From assembly GCF_900168005.1 (NCBI RefSeq), contig NZ_FUYP01000003.1:124001-188000 (forward strand): DNA of 64,000 nucleotides. Reading direction: 5' to 3'. Position 1 is the first letter of the stretch, and each line of letters starts with the position of its first letter. Below the pieces are notes generated by a model. That model was not told the DNA's origin, made no database searches, and was given only the letters and a program-made list of their open reading frames with translations. This document shows positions 1-8,646 of the stretch, piece by piece. This DNA is from Sphingopyxis flava. Its GTDB lineage: Bacteria > Pseudomonadota > Alphaproteobacteria > Sphingomonadales > Sphingomonadaceae. The position numbers were made by a program, and so were the translations under genes.

Positions 1-975
1 CCGCTGCCTGTCGGCGCTCCGCTCGCGATCGGTGCCGATGTCGAGGCTTATATGGCCAAGCAGCGCCACGCGGGACTGATTATCGTCCAGGATGGCAAGG
101 TCCGGCTCGAGAAATATGCGCTCGGCTATGGCTCTGATGGTCGTTGGACCAGCTTTTCGGTCGCAAAGAGCTTCACCTCTACGCTCGTGGGCGCCGCCGT
201 GAAGGATGGGCACATCAAGAGCCTCGACGATAAGGTGACCGCCTATATCCCTGGGCTTAAGGGATCGGCCTACGACGACGTCAGCGTGCGGCAGCTTCTC
301 ACGATGACCTCGGGTGTCAGGTGGAACGAGGACTATACCGATCCCAAGTCCGACGTTGCCCAGTTCAATTTGCAAAAGCCCGTGGCAGGCGAGGATGTAA
401 CCGTCAGCTATATGAAGACCTTGCCGCGCGAAGCGCCCGCAGGATCAAAGTGGGTCTACAAGACCGGGGAAACCAACCTGATTGGCGTTCTCGTCTCGAG
501 CGCCACGGGCAAAACCCTGTCCGATTATCTCTCGGAGAAGATCTGGAAACCCTTCGGGATGGAGCAGGACGCGGTATGGATGCTCGGGCCGACTGGCCAT
601 GAGATCAGCGGCTGCTGCCTGTCGGCCAGCCTGCGGGACTATGCGCGTTTCGGACAGTTCATCCTCGGAGGCGGCGTGGCGGACGGCGAGAAAGTGCTGC
701 CGGATGACTGGCTCGCTGCGGCAACGACTAAGCAGGCAGACATAGACGTGCCGGGCCGCGGATACGGCTATCAATGGTGGACCAATGACGACGGAAGTTT
801 CGCCGCACAGGGCATTTTTGGCCAGGGTATTTTTGTAGACCCGAAACGAAAGCTGGTGATCGCATCGAACGGCAATTGGCCCACCGCAACGGATCCTGAG
901 GGTGTCGGGGCCGAACGCGAGGCCTTTTACAAGCTGGTACAGGCAGCGGTGGACCGCGAGGCGCCCTCATCCTGA
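1..975 (+). CDS. Serine hydrolase, beta-lactamase family (5' end missing)
   Basis: The frame is open to the left edge, so the start lies outside the window; the Met at 52 is internal. The protein belongs to the class C beta-lactamase/penicillin-binding-like fold (PF00144), which covers esterases, D-amino peptidases and 6-aminohexanoate-type hydrolases. SVAKSFTS gives the SxxK motif (nucleophile Ser and Lys), and WVYKTGETN gives the Tyr-x-Asn-like second motif. The C-terminal region with GQGIFVDP sits where the KTG/HxG box usually lies. The substrate cannot be deduced; true beta-lactamase activity is not implied. The gene is followed by a strong GC hairpin at 978-1003. Confidence 0.88.
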   Translation, partial: PLPVGAPLAIGADVEAYMAKQRHAGLIIVQDGKVRLEKYALGYGSDGRWTSFSVAKSFTSTLVGAAVKDGHIKSLDDKVTAYIPGLKGSAYDDVSVRQLLTMTSGVRWNEDYTDPKSDVAQFNLQKPVAGEDVTVSYMKTLPREAPAGSKWVYKTGETNLIGVLVSSATGKTLSDYLSEKIWKPFGMEQDAVWMLGPTGHEISGCCLSASLRDYARFGQFILGGGVADGEKVLPDDWLAAATTKQADIDVPGRGYGYQWWTNDDGSFAAQGIFGQGIFVDPKRKLVIASNGNWPTATDPEGVGAEREAFYKLVQAAVDREAPSS

Positions 976-977
976 AC

Positions 978-1003
978 GCCGCCCCGGTTGAGGCCGGGGC
1001 GGC
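978..1003 (+). terminator. Terminator-like hairpin
   Basis: A perfect 10-bp inverted repeat, GCCGCCCCGG/CCGGGGCGGC, with a 6-nt loop lies immediately after the serine hydrolase stop. There is no T-tract, as is common in GC-rich alphaproteobacteria. It could serve both the upstream gene and the converging minus-strand gene that ends at 1058. Confidence 0.6.
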
Positions 1004-1057
1004 AATCGAGCCGATAATAAAGCGAAGCGGCGGCGCCTGCGCAGTGGCGACAGCCCA

Positions 1058-1444
1058 TCAGGCCGATGCGAGGCTCGCTGTCCGCTGCGCCGCCCATCCG
1101 GCGACGAGCGGCACGGCAACCCCGAGGGCGATCACCCACCAGGCGTCGGCCAACGTCACCGCGCGGTAGAGGCCAGCACCGATTACCGCGCCCGCGACAA
1201 TCCAGCCCGGTCCCGTGCGTCCCGAGACACGCATGGCGACCCATCCGCCCGCAAATGCGCCCACAAACCAGCCGATGATCAGCGCGGCGGTGGCGCCCGC
1301 AGGGATCAATATCTCGCCCGCCAACGGGTCATAGGCCTCGGGCGAGACTTCGCCGCCAGCATATTGCGCGATGAGAATGAGGGCGAAAGCGACGAAGATC
1401 CCGACCGCAGTTGCGACGAGCGAACGGAGAAATGTGCGGGCCAT
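1058..1444 (-). CDS. Small hydrophobic membrane protein, function unknown
   Basis: This 128-aa protein has about four predicted membrane segments: residues 8-27, about 48-70, about 82-98 and 102-120. They are separated by short charged loops, one of which is acidic (GGEVSPEAYDPLAGE). I do not recognise a characterised family. It is an isolated minus-strand gene about 60 bp downstream of the SDR gene (whose stop is at 1506), so it could be the distal member of the purF-SDR transcript. Start: ATG at 1444. Confidence 0.7.
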   Translation of the reverse strand: MARTFLRSLVATAVGIFVAFALILIAQYAGGEVSPEAYDPLAGEILIPAGATAALIIGWFVGAFAGGWVAMRVSGRTGPGWIVAGAVIGAGLYRAVTLADAWWVIALGVAVPLVAGWAAQRTASLASA

Positions 1445-1505
1445 GGCGGTGCCTCTTGCAGATGCGAATGACCTGCTTGCTACTCGGAAGAAAGCAAAGA
1501 TCGCG

Positions 1506-2240
1506 TTAAGCGTCGGCCATCACTTTCGGCAGCGCATGGTAGGCGGTACTGTCGAACCCCTCGGTCATCAATTTCGCAACAAACTCGCCGACCGCTGCCG
1601 GTTCCTTGATCCTCTGCGGATCCTCGCCCGGATAGGCGCGGGCGCGCATCTGGGTGCGCGTGCCGCCCGGATCGAGGATAGCGGTACGGACATTGGAGAT
1701 ATTGCGCATTTCCGCGCCATAGCTCGTCACCAGCACCTCAAGCGCCGCCTTCGATGCGGCATAGGCACCCCAATAGGCCCGGGGTTCGCGCGCAACGCCG
1801 GTCGACAGCGCGATCAGGCGGCCGCTTGCCGCGCGGCGAAGCAGGGGATCGAAATTAGCGATCAGGGCCTGCTGCGCGACCAGGTTCAAGGTCAAGAGCC
1901 TGTTGAATTCCTTGCCATCGATCGCGCCCACGGGAGTGAGCGTGCCGAGCATTGCGGCGTTGAGAACGAGCATGTCGAGATGCTGCCATCGTTCGGCCAT
2001 CGCACTCGCGAGGCGGGCGATGCTGTCGCCGTCGGTCAGGTCGAGCGGCGCAATGGTCGCGCTGCCGCCATTGTTGTGGATGCGGTCCTCAAGCGCTTCG
2101 AGTCCTCCCGCGGTCCGCGCGGTAATAACGACGTGGGCACCGCGCGCTGCGAGTGAAAAAGCAATCGCTTCGCCTATGCCGCGGCTCGCGCCGGTGACGA
2201 GCGCGACCTGACCCGCCAGCTCTTCAGACATCTTGTTCAT
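1506..2240 (-). CDS. SDR family NAD(P)-dependent oxidoreductase
   Basis: A classical short-chain dehydrogenase of 244 aa. The Rossmann motif VTGASRGIGEA is at residues 14-24, LNAA follows near residue 95, and the catalytic Tyr and Lys lie in YAASKAAL near residue 160. The C-terminal part includes TMHAL-type end sequence. The substrate is not evident. It begins 4 bp after the purF stop, so it is almost certainly co-transcribed with purF, but no purine role is known for such proteins. ATG at 2231 (MSEEL) is an alternative start. Confidence 0.9.
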   Translation of the reverse strand: MNKMSEELAGQVALVTGASRGIGEAIAFSLAARGAHVVITARTAGGLEALEDRIHNNGGSATIAPLDLTDGDSIARLASAMAERWQHLDMLVLNAAMLGTLTPVGAIDGKEFNRLLTLNLVAQQALIANFDPLLRRAASGRLIALSTGVAREPRAYWGAYAASKAALEVLVTSYGAEMRNISNVRTAILDPGGTRTQMRARAYPGEDPQRIKEPAAVGEFVAKLMTEGFDSTAYHALPKVMADA

Positions 2241-2244
2241 TCTG

Positions 2245-3702
2245 TCAGACTACCCGTTCAGCAAGCAGCGAAAATTGGTCTTCCAGCGCATGCTCGTCGA
2301 AATCGGTCAGCGTCGTTGGATAGTCGCCGGTAAAGCAGGCGTCGCAATATTGCGGAATATCGTCGTTGCGCTTCACTTCGCCAAGGGCGCGATAAAGACC
2401 ATCGATGGTCAGAAAGGAAAGGCTGTCGGCGTTGATGAAATTCGCCATCTGGCCGATCGTCATCTGCGCTGCGAGGAGCTTCGCGCGCTCGGGCGTGTCG
2501 ACGCCGTAGAAGCAGCTGTGCTGGGTCGGCGGGCTGGCGATGCGCATATGGACCTCGGCGGCGCCTGCATCGCGCATCATCTGCACGATCTTCAGGCTGG
2601 TCGTCCCGCGCACGATCGAATCGTCGATCAGCACGATACGCTTGCCTGCGATCAGCGCCTTGTTGGCATTATGCTTGAGCTTGACGCCGAGGTGGCGGAC
2701 CTTGTCGCCCGGCTGGATGAAAGTCCGTCCGACATAGTGCGAGCGGATGATGCCAAGCTCAAAGGGAATACCCGATTCTTGTGCATAGCCGATCGCCGCC
2801 GGAGTGCCCGAATCGGGGACGGGGATGACCAGATCGGCCTCGACAGGATTTTCGCGCGCAAGCTCCGCGCCGATCGCCTTGCGGACTGAATAGACGCTCG
2901 TGCCGTCGACGATCGAATCGGGACGCGAGAAATAGACATATTCGAAGATGCAAGGGCGCGCGGGCCGATCGGCGAAGGGATGGTGCGAGGTCAGTTCGCC
3001 ATCGCGAATGATGACAAGTTCGCCAGGTTCGACCGAGCGGACAAATTCGGCGCCGACGACATCGAGGGCCACGGTCTCGGACGCGAGAATGAAGGCGTCG
3101 TTGAGTTTGCCGATCACAAGCGGGCGGATGCCGAGCGGGTCGCGGCAGCCGATCATGCCCTCTGCGGTGAGGACGATCAGCGAATAGGCGCCCTCGACCT
3201 GCTTCAGCGCGTCGATGAAGCGGTCGAGCAAGGTGCGATAGCTCGAGGTTGCGACAAGGTGGATGATGACCTCGGTATCGCTGGTCGATTGGAAGATCGA
3301 GCCGCGGCGAACAAGAATTTTCCGCAACGCCGTCGCATTCGAGATATTGCCGTTGTGCGCGACGGCGAAGCCGCCGGTTGCAAGGTCGGCAAACAGCGGC
3401 TGGACGTTACGCAGCGCGGTTTCGCCGGTCGTTGAATAGCGGACATGGCCGATCGCAGATGCGCCGCCGAGCTGACGCATGATGTCGTCGCGGTCGAAAT
3501 TGCCCGCGACATGGCCCATCGCGCGGTGCGTCTGGAATTCCTTGCCGTCAAAGGCTGTGATACCTGCGGCTTCCTGCCCGCGATGCTGCAGCGCATGAAG
3601 ACCAAGAGCAACCACTGCGGCGGCGCTGTCGGCGCCATGAATGCCAAAGACGCCGCACTCCTCGCGGAGTTTGTCGTCGTCGAAGGGATGGGTCGTCAGC
3701 AT
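2245..3702 (-). CDS. purF: Amidophosphoribosyltransferase PurF
   Basis: First committed step of purine synthesis: PRPP plus glutamine give 5-phosphoribosylamine. The open frame extends to 3792, but I take the ATG at 3702, which gives 485 aa and places a short propeptide (MLTTHPFDDDKLREE) before the Cys of CGVFGIHG. In this family that propeptide is removed to expose the N-terminal nucleophile Cys. The glutaminase domain has GHVRYSTTGE and HNGNISN. The phosphoribosyltransferase domain has the PRPP loop VLIDDSIVRGTTS. YCDACFTGDYP lies near the C-terminus, as in related PurF. The gene is divergent from hisI and followed at 4 bp by an SDR gene. Confidence 0.95.
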   Translation of the reverse strand: MLTTHPFDDDKLREECGVFGIHGADSAAAVVALGLHALQHRGQEAAGITAFDGKEFQTHRAMGHVAGNFDRDDIMRQLGGASAIGHVRYSTTGETALRNVQPLFADLATGGFAVAHNGNISNATALRKILVRRGSIFQSTSDTEVIIHLVATSSYRTLLDRFIDALKQVEGAYSLIVLTAEGMIGCRDPLGIRPLVIGKLNDAFILASETVALDVVGAEFVRSVEPGELVIIRDGELTSHHPFADRPARPCIFEYVYFSRPDSIVDGTSVYSVRKAIGAELARENPVEADLVIPVPDSGTPAAIGYAQESGIPFELGIIRSHYVGRTFIQPGDKVRHLGVKLKHNANKALIAGKRIVLIDDSIVRGTTSLKIVQMMRDAGAAEVHMRIASPPTQHSCFYGVDTPERAKLLAAQMTIGQMANFINADSLSFLTIDGLYRALGEVKRNDDIPQYCDACFTGDYPTTLTDFDEHALEDQFSLLAERVV

Positions 3703-3834
3703 GATGATCCGGGGCGTTGGGGGCGGCAACTGGCGCGCATATAGGAGCGCCGGAGGCAAATGTCGCCCCCTTGTTTGGACTCTTTTCGGCAATGGGCCTT
3801 TTCAGGCGCCTTCCGCCTGTCCTAAAGCGGCGGC

Positions 3835-4215
3835 ATGGCCGACGCGCGCGATATCACCGACCGCTTCCTTCCCCGCTTCGATGCCGCAGGGCTGGTGAGC
3901 GCGATTGTCATCGACGCCGACACGCACGCACTGCTGATGGTCGCCCATATGAACGCGGACGCAATCCGGCTGACGCAGAATACGGGGCAGGCACATTTCT
4001 GGTCGCGCTCGCGCGGCGCGCTTTGGCGCAAGGGCGAGACTTCGGGCAACGGGCTGGAGGTGATCGAGATGCGCGTCGATTGCGATCAGGACGCTCTGCT
4101 TCTCATCGTGCGACCCGCGGGGCCGGCGTGCCACACGGGGCGTCGCTCCTGCTTTTACCGCCGCGTTGAGTGCGACGGGAGTCTCGCGTTCCTGGAAGAT
4201 GATGCGCAAGCTTAG
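3835..4215 (+). CDS. hisI: Phosphoribosyl-AMP cyclohydrolase HisI
   Basis: Third step of histidine synthesis: opens the purine ring of phosphoribosyl-AMP to give ProFAR. The 126-aa length is that of the stand-alone enzyme, without a HisE fusion. The family signatures are present: MVAHMN near residue 37, [18 protein letters not shown] near 62-79, and the metal-binding DCDQDALLL with [11 protein letters not shown] near 84-111, which carries the conserved cysteines. It is divergent from purF with a 132-bp spacer. The 3' end overlaps the start of the next gene by about 14 bp. The other his genes are not in this window. Confidence 0.95.
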   Translation: MADARDITDRFLPRFDAAGLVSAIVIDADTHALLMVAHMNADAIRLTQNTGQAHFWSRSRGALWRKGETSGNGLEVIEMRVDCDQDALLLIVRPAGPACHTGRRSCFYRRVECDGSLAFLEDDAQA

Positions 4216-4741
4216 CTGGCTCTTTGCCCTTGGCGTTCTTTTCCTGACCGGCTGCACTCGGCCCCAGTCAGAGCAGCAGGACCGGTCCGTAGACGAGGCA
4301 AACCCGCTCGAAATTGCAGCGCGGGAGCGCGGCGTGGTCCGGCTTGGTGCGGCTGAGCCGACCGGCGTGTTCGAGCGCACGCACGAGCTTGGCCGGGACG
4401 CGCTTTGCGTCGTTCCGGTCGGCACGGGGTCCTGGCGCTTTGCTGTCAGCGCCGCATTCGGCCCAGGCCTCTCCTGCCACGCCGCCGGTTCTGTGGCGCG
4501 CGAGGGGGAGGGGTGGCGCTTCACCTTCGCGAGCGCCGAGGATTGCAGCATCGTGCTGCACGAGGAAGAGGATGAGTTGCAGCTGCCCGGCAAGCTCCCG
4601 CTGCAATGCGAGGGTCTTTGTCCGGGCCGGACATCGCTCGCGGGACTTCGTTTGCCGCGTGCGAGTTGGTCGGCCGCCGATGCGAAACGCTTGCAGATGC
4701 GCAACCGAGAAGGCAATATGAGCCGGCCGTGCAGCGATTGA
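4202..4741 (+). CDS. Putative lipoprotein, function unknown
   Basis: A 179-aa protein starting [18 protein letters not shown]. This is a lipoprotein signal peptide with lipobox LTGC, so it is probably lipidated on Cys18 and exported. The rest is acidic with several Cys (CVV, SCHA, DCS, QCEGLC, CSD), which suggests disulfides in the periplasm. I recognise no known domain. The start was chosen because the signal peptide begins there; the reading frame is open further upstream. It overlaps hisI, so the two are probably translationally linked, but a histidine-related role is not implied. Confidence 0.7.
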   Translation: MRKLSWLFALGVLFLTGCTRPQSEQQDRSVDEANPLEIAARERGVVRLGAAEPTGVFERTHELGRDALCVVPVGTGSWRFAVSAAFGPGLSCHAAGSVAREGEGWRFTFASAEDCSIVLHEEEDELQLPGKLPLQCEGLCPGRTSLAGLRLPRASWSAADAKRLQMRNREGNMSRPCSD

Positions 4742-4773
4742 GCCCCCGCGGACACCTCCAGATTCTGCGAGAC

Positions 4774-4789
4774 TTGACGTTCACGTCAA
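4774..4789. promoter_or_regulatory. Palindromic operator in front of the MerR gene
   Basis: TTGACGT-TC-ACGTCAA is a perfect 7-bp inverted repeat with a 2-bp spacer, 20 bp before the MerR start codon. MerR-type activators of acyl-CoA catabolism genes bind short palindromes of this kind, so autoregulation and control of the acyl-CoA dehydrogenase behind it are likely. The binding itself is inference. Confidence 0.6.
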
Positions 4790-4809
4790 CGGAAACTAAT
4801 CCTGTCGCC

Positions 4810-5241
4810 ATGACCGACGAATACGGCCACGCTCACATTGATACGCCCGACCATCTGGGACGCGAACAGTTCAGCATCACTGATCTGTCGACCGAATTCG
4901 GCGTGACGGCGCGCGCCCTGCGGTTCTACGAAGATGAAGGGCTGATCAGCCCTTCCCGCAAGGGACTGTCGCGCATCTATTCCAAGCGTGATCGGGCGAG
5001 GCTTGCCTGGATCCTTCGCGCCAAGCGCACCGGGTTCAGTCTCGCGGACATTCGCGAGATGATCGATCTTTACGACGTCGGTGATGGCCGCAAGCTGCAA
5101 CGCCAGGTGACGATCGAAAAATGCCAGGAGCGCATTGCGCTTCTGCGTCGCCAGCGCGACGATATTGACAGTGCTGTCGATGAGCTGTCACGCTTCATCG
5201 AAATGGTGAAGAAGGTCGACGCTGGCCAGAAGGCCGACTGA
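4810..5241 (+). CDS. MerR family transcriptional regulator (LiuR/acyl-CoA metabolism type)
   Basis: A 143-aa regulator. An acidic 25-residue N-terminal tail is followed by the MerR helix-turn-helix (FSITDLSTEFGVTARALRFYE) and wing (GLISPSRKGLSRIYS). A long dimerisation helix with repeated basic/acidic residues follows, and there is no separate effector domain or metal-binding Cys pair. The frame is open upstream to 4606, but the ATG at 4810 gives the normal family N-terminus and lies just after the operator-like palindrome at 4774-4789. The acyl-CoA dehydrogenase starts 56 bp downstream, so the pair probably forms one fatty or branched-chain acyl-CoA catabolic unit. Confidence 0.88.
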   Translation: MTDEYGHAHIDTPDHLGREQFSITDLSTEFGVTARALRFYEDEGLISPSRKGLSRIYSKRDRARLAWILRAKRTGFSLADIREMIDLYDVGDGRKLQRQVTIEKCQERIALLRRQRDDIDSAVDELSRFIEMVKKVDAGQKAD

Positions 5242-5297
5242 GCGCCTCCCAGGCAAGACCTGATCGCCCTGTAACCCGATTCCCGGAAGGATACCCC

Positions 5298-7097
5298 ATG
5301 CCCGTCTATCGCGCTCCTGTTCAGGATACGCTCTTCCTCATCAACGATGTGCTTGGCATCGATCGCTATGCGAGTTTGCCGGGCTTTTCCAACGCCACGC
5401 CCGACATGATCGAGGCGGTGCTGAGCGAAGCTGGAAAATTCTGCGAGGAAGTGCTCTTTCCGATCAACTATTCGGGCGATCAGCAGGGCTGCACGCGGCA
5501 TGCGGACGGGTCGGTCACGACGCCGGACGGGTTCAAGCATGCCTATAAGGCCTATTGCGATGCCGGCTGGACGCTGCTGACCCAGCCTGAGGAATTCGGC
5601 GGGCAGGGACTGCCGCATGTTGTTGGCTTTCCGGTCGAAGAATTTCGCATGGCGGCAAATCAGGCCTTCGCCATGTACCCCGGGCTGACCCAGGGTGCGA
5701 TCGCGGCGCTCCTCGCGAAAGGCTCGGATGAGCAGAAGCGGCTCTATGTTCCCAAGATGGTGTCGGGTGAATGGGGCGGTACGATGAACCTGACCGAGCC
5801 GCATTGCGGCACCGACCTTGGCCTAATTCGCACGCGCGCGGTGCCAAATGGCGACGGCAGCTATGCGGTGACGGGCACGAAGATCTTCATCTCCTCAGGT
5901 GAGCACGACCTTACCGAAAATATCATTCATCTTGTGCTTGCGAAGACCCCCGACGCACCCGACAGCGTCAAGGGCATCTCCCTGTTCATCGTGCCCAAGT
6001 TCCTCGTCAACGACGACGGGTCGCTCGGTGAGCGCAATGGCGTTTCGTGCGGCTCGATCGAACACAAGATGGGCATTCACGCCAATGCGACCTGCGTGAT
6101 GAACTATGACGGTGCAAAAGGCTGGATGGTCGGCGAGGAGAATAAGGGGCTGGCCGCGATGTTCATCATGATGAACGCGGCGCGCCTCGGCGTCGGCATT
6201 CAGGGGCTGGGTCAGGCCGATGCCGCGTTCCAGAATGCCGTCCAATATGCACAGGACCGCCGCCAGGGCCGCGCGCTGACTGGGCCCAAGGACCCGCAGG
6301 AAAAGGCCGATCCGCTGTTCGTTCATCCCGACGTGCGGCGCATGCTGATGGATGGCAAGGCGCTCGTGGAGGGGCTGCGCGCGCTGTGCCTATGGGGCGC
6401 GCTCCAGGTCGATCTGTCACATGTTGCAAAGAGCGAAGAGGAGCGCCAGCTCGCTGACGACCTCATCAGCCTGCTCACCCCGGTCATCAAGGGCTATGGC
6501 ACCGACAAGGGCTATGAGGTTGCGACCAACGCGCAGCAGGTATTTGGTGGCCACGGCTACATCGAGGAACAGGGCATGAGCCAATATGTCCGCGATGCCC
6601 GCATCACGATGATCTACGAAGGTGCAAACGGCGTGCAGGCGATGGACCTTGTCGGCCGCAAGCTCGCGCAGAACGGCGGGCGCGCGGTGCAGGCCTTCTT
6701 CGCAATCGTCGATACCGAATGCGCCGCGGCGAAGGACGGCCCGCTTGCTGACCTGGCCGCGCGGCTCGAGAAGGCAAATGGCGAACTCAAGGCGGCGACG
6801 ATGTGGTTCATGGCAAACGGCATGGCCAACCCCAACAATGTCGGGGCTGGCGCGCATCATTATATGCACATCATGGGCATCGTTGCCTTGGGCCTGATGT
6901 GGCTGCGCATGGGAGAAGCTGCCCAAAGTGCATTGGCTGAAGGCCGCGGCGACAGAGGCTTCCTCGACGCAAAGCTCGTGACGGCGCGCTATTTTGGTGA
7001 GCGCTTCCTGCCCGACGCGGGCGCACTGCGGCGAAAGATCGAGGCAGGCAGCGAGGCGATGATGGCGCTCGCTCCCGAGCAATTTTTCGCCGCCTGA
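5298..7097 (+). CDS. Acyl-CoA dehydrogenase with C-terminal extension
   Basis: An FAD-dependent acyl-CoA dehydrogenase of 599 aa, about 200 residues longer than the short-chain type. It has the extra C-terminal helical domain (PF12806-like) seen in FadE5-type enzymes. MNLTEPHCGTDLG is the flavin-contact segment, and KIFISSGEHD follows. The catalytic Glu is probably the one in MIYEGANGVQA near residue 440, and QVFGGHGYIEEQGMSQYVRDARI supports the fold. The chain length of the substrate cannot be read from sequence. RBS ggaag lies 8 bp upstream of the ATG. Probably controlled by the adjacent MerR regulator. Confidence 0.92.
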   Translation: MPVYRAPVQDTLFLINDVLGIDRYASLPGFSNATPDMIEAVLSEAGKFCEEVLFPINYSGDQQGCTRHADGSVTTPDGFKHAYKAYCDAGWTLLTQPEEFGGQGLPHVVGFPVEEFRMAANQAFAMYPGLTQGAIAALLAKGSDEQKRLYVPKMVSGEWGGTMNLTEPHCGTDLGLIRTRAVPNGDGSYAVTGTKIFISSGEHDLTENIIHLVLAKTPDAPDSVKGISLFIVPKFLVNDDGSLGERNGVSCGSIEHKMGIHANATCVMNYDGAKGWMVGEENKGLAAMFIMMNAARLGVGIQGLGQADAAFQNAVQYAQDRRQGRALTGPKDPQEKADPLFVHPDVRRMLMDGKALVEGLRALCLWGALQVDLSHVAKSEEERQLADDLISLLTPVIKGYGTDKGYEVATNAQQVFGGHGYIEEQGMSQYVRDARITMIYEGANGVQAMDLVGRKLAQNGGRAVQAFFAIVDTECAAAKDGPLADLAARLEKANGELKAATMWFMANGMANPNNVGAGAHHYMHIMGIVALGLMWLRMGEAAQSALAEGRGDRGFLDAKLVTARYFGERFLPDAGALRRKIEAGSEAMMALAPEQFFAA

Positions 7098-7143
7098 GGG
7101 GGCGCCCACGCAACCTTCGCCGCTGCCGTGCGTGGCGTCGGCG

Positions 7144-8631
7144 ATGAGCGAGGCCGATCCCATCCCGATCGTCGAAGCGGGGCGTAATTGCTGGCGGATC
7201 GAGCGCGCCGGCAAGGCGCGCATGATCGTCGACGCGGCGGATTATTACGAACTGCTCGCGCGGCTGATGGCCGATGCGAAAGAGCGGATCCTGCTGATTG
7301 GCTGGGATTTCGATCCGCGCATTTCGCTGACGCCCGATGCCGATGGCAGCGGCGAGGCGCTCGGCCATTATATGCTGCGCCTCGCGAAGAACTGCCCCGG
7401 GCGCGACATCGACATCCTGCGCTGGAATTTCGGCGGGCTGAAGCACTTCTTCATCCCGAGCATTCTTGCGATGATCGTGCGCTGGAAGGCCACGCGCTCG
7501 ATCAGTTTCCGGCTCGATAGCGCGCATCCCGCAGGGTGCAGTCATCATCAGAAGGTTGCGGTGTTCGATGATCATCTCGCGGTATGCGGCGGGATCGATG
7601 TGGGCGCGCGCCGCTGGGACACGCGCGAGCATCAGGACGACGACCCGCACCGGCTGGCGCCCGACGGCAAACCCTATATGCCGTGGCACGATTCGACGAT
7701 GATCCTGTCCGGGCCGGTCGGCGAAGCGCTTGCCGAACTTGGCAATGAGCGCTGGCAGCGCGCCACGAAAAAGCCGCTTCGCGACCTCAGCGGGACCGGC
7801 GAGCGCTGGCCCGCCGACCTTGAGCCCGATTTTCGCGACGTCGATGTGGCGATCTCGCGCACCCGCGCGGACTATGACGGCTGTCCCGAGGTCCGCGAGA
7901 TCGAGCAGCTCTATCTCGACCTCATCGCGAACGCCAGGCGCTTCATCTATCTCGAAAATCAATATTTCACCTGCGGCAAGATTGCCGCCGCCATCGCCGA
8001 GCGTCTGAATGGGGATGATCCGCCGGAATTTGTCATGGTGATGCCGAAGACCGCCGACGGCTGGCTCGAACAGGTGGCGATGGATGCGGCGCGGGTAAAG
8101 CTGGTACGCGAGATCGCGAAGGCGAAGCACGGTGACCGGTTGCGGGTCTATTATCCGCGCACCGCGCGCGGGGACCCCATCTATGTTCATGCCAAGACCG
8201 CAATCGTCGATGACCGGCTGATCCGCGTCGGGTCGGCCAATTTGAATAATCGCTCGATGGGGCTCGATAGCGAGTGCGACGTGACGATCGACGCAGCCCT
8301 TTCGGCGAACCGCGGGATCGAGCCGTCGATTGCCCGGCTACGCGAGACGCTGATCGGGGAGCATCTCGGCGTGGAGCCCGGCGAAGTGGCACGACACTTC
8401 GAGCGCACCGGGTCGCTCATCGAGACGATCGAGGCGTTACGCGGCGAGGGACGTTCGCTTGAACGTCTGGATCTTGCCGCACCTGGCCCCTTCGATGACT
8501 TCATCGCCGAAAATGAGCTGCTCGACCCAACGAGCCCCGATGCGATGTTTGAAAGCCTGACTGAGCGCGGCCTCAGGAAAAGCTGGCATCGCGGCAAAGC
8601 GTGGATGAAACGGCGGCGCCGGTCCAGATAG
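7144..8631 (+). CDS. Phospholipase D-like / cardiolipin synthase-like protein
   Basis: A 495-aa protein with two HKD motifs: HHQKVAVFDDHLAVCGG near residue 133 and HAKTAIVDDRLIRVGSANLNNRS near 349. Both active-site histidines, lysines and aspartates are present, as needed for a two-lobed PLD active site. There is no N-terminal membrane segment, unlike typical ClsA, so it resembles the soluble PLDc proteins (VTT-less PLD) of proteobacteria. It probably hydrolyses or transfers phosphatidyl groups. The very basic C-terminus (KRRRRSR) may contact membranes or nucleic acid. ATG at 7144 was preferred; GTG at 7132 is in frame. Confidence 0.88.
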   Translation: MSEADPIPIVEAGRNCWRIERAGKARMIVDAADYYELLARLMADAKERILLIGWDFDPRISLTPDADGSGEALGHYMLRLAKNCPGRDIDILRWNFGGLKHFFIPSILAMIVRWKATRSISFRLDSAHPAGCSHHQKVAVFDDHLAVCGGIDVGARRWDTREHQDDDPHRLAPDGKPYMPWHDSTMILSGPVGEALAELGNERWQRATKKPLRDLSGTGERWPADLEPDFRDVDVAISRTRADYDGCPEVREIEQLYLDLIANARRFIYLENQYFTCGKIAAAIAERLNGDDPPEFVMVMPKTADGWLEQVAMDAARVKLVREIAKAKHGDRLRVYYPRTARGDPIYVHAKTAIVDDRLIRVGSANLNNRSMGLDSECDVTIDAALSANRGIEPSIARLRETLIGEHLGVEPGEVARHFERTGSLIETIEALRGEGRSLERLDLAAPGPFDDFIAENELLDPTSPDAMFESLTERGLRKSWHRGKAWMKRRRRSR

Positions 8632-8646
8632 AAAACAGGCGCCGGC

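Noticed and set aside
2540-3900. Many long frames opposite purF (for example plus-strand 2980-3435 and 3445-3744)
   Set aside because: They are shadows of a conserved gene in GC-rich DNA, with no family features.
6871-8190. 439-aa minus-strand frame opposite the PLD gene
   Set aside because: The plus strand has two intact HKD motifs; the minus frame has no recognisable domain.
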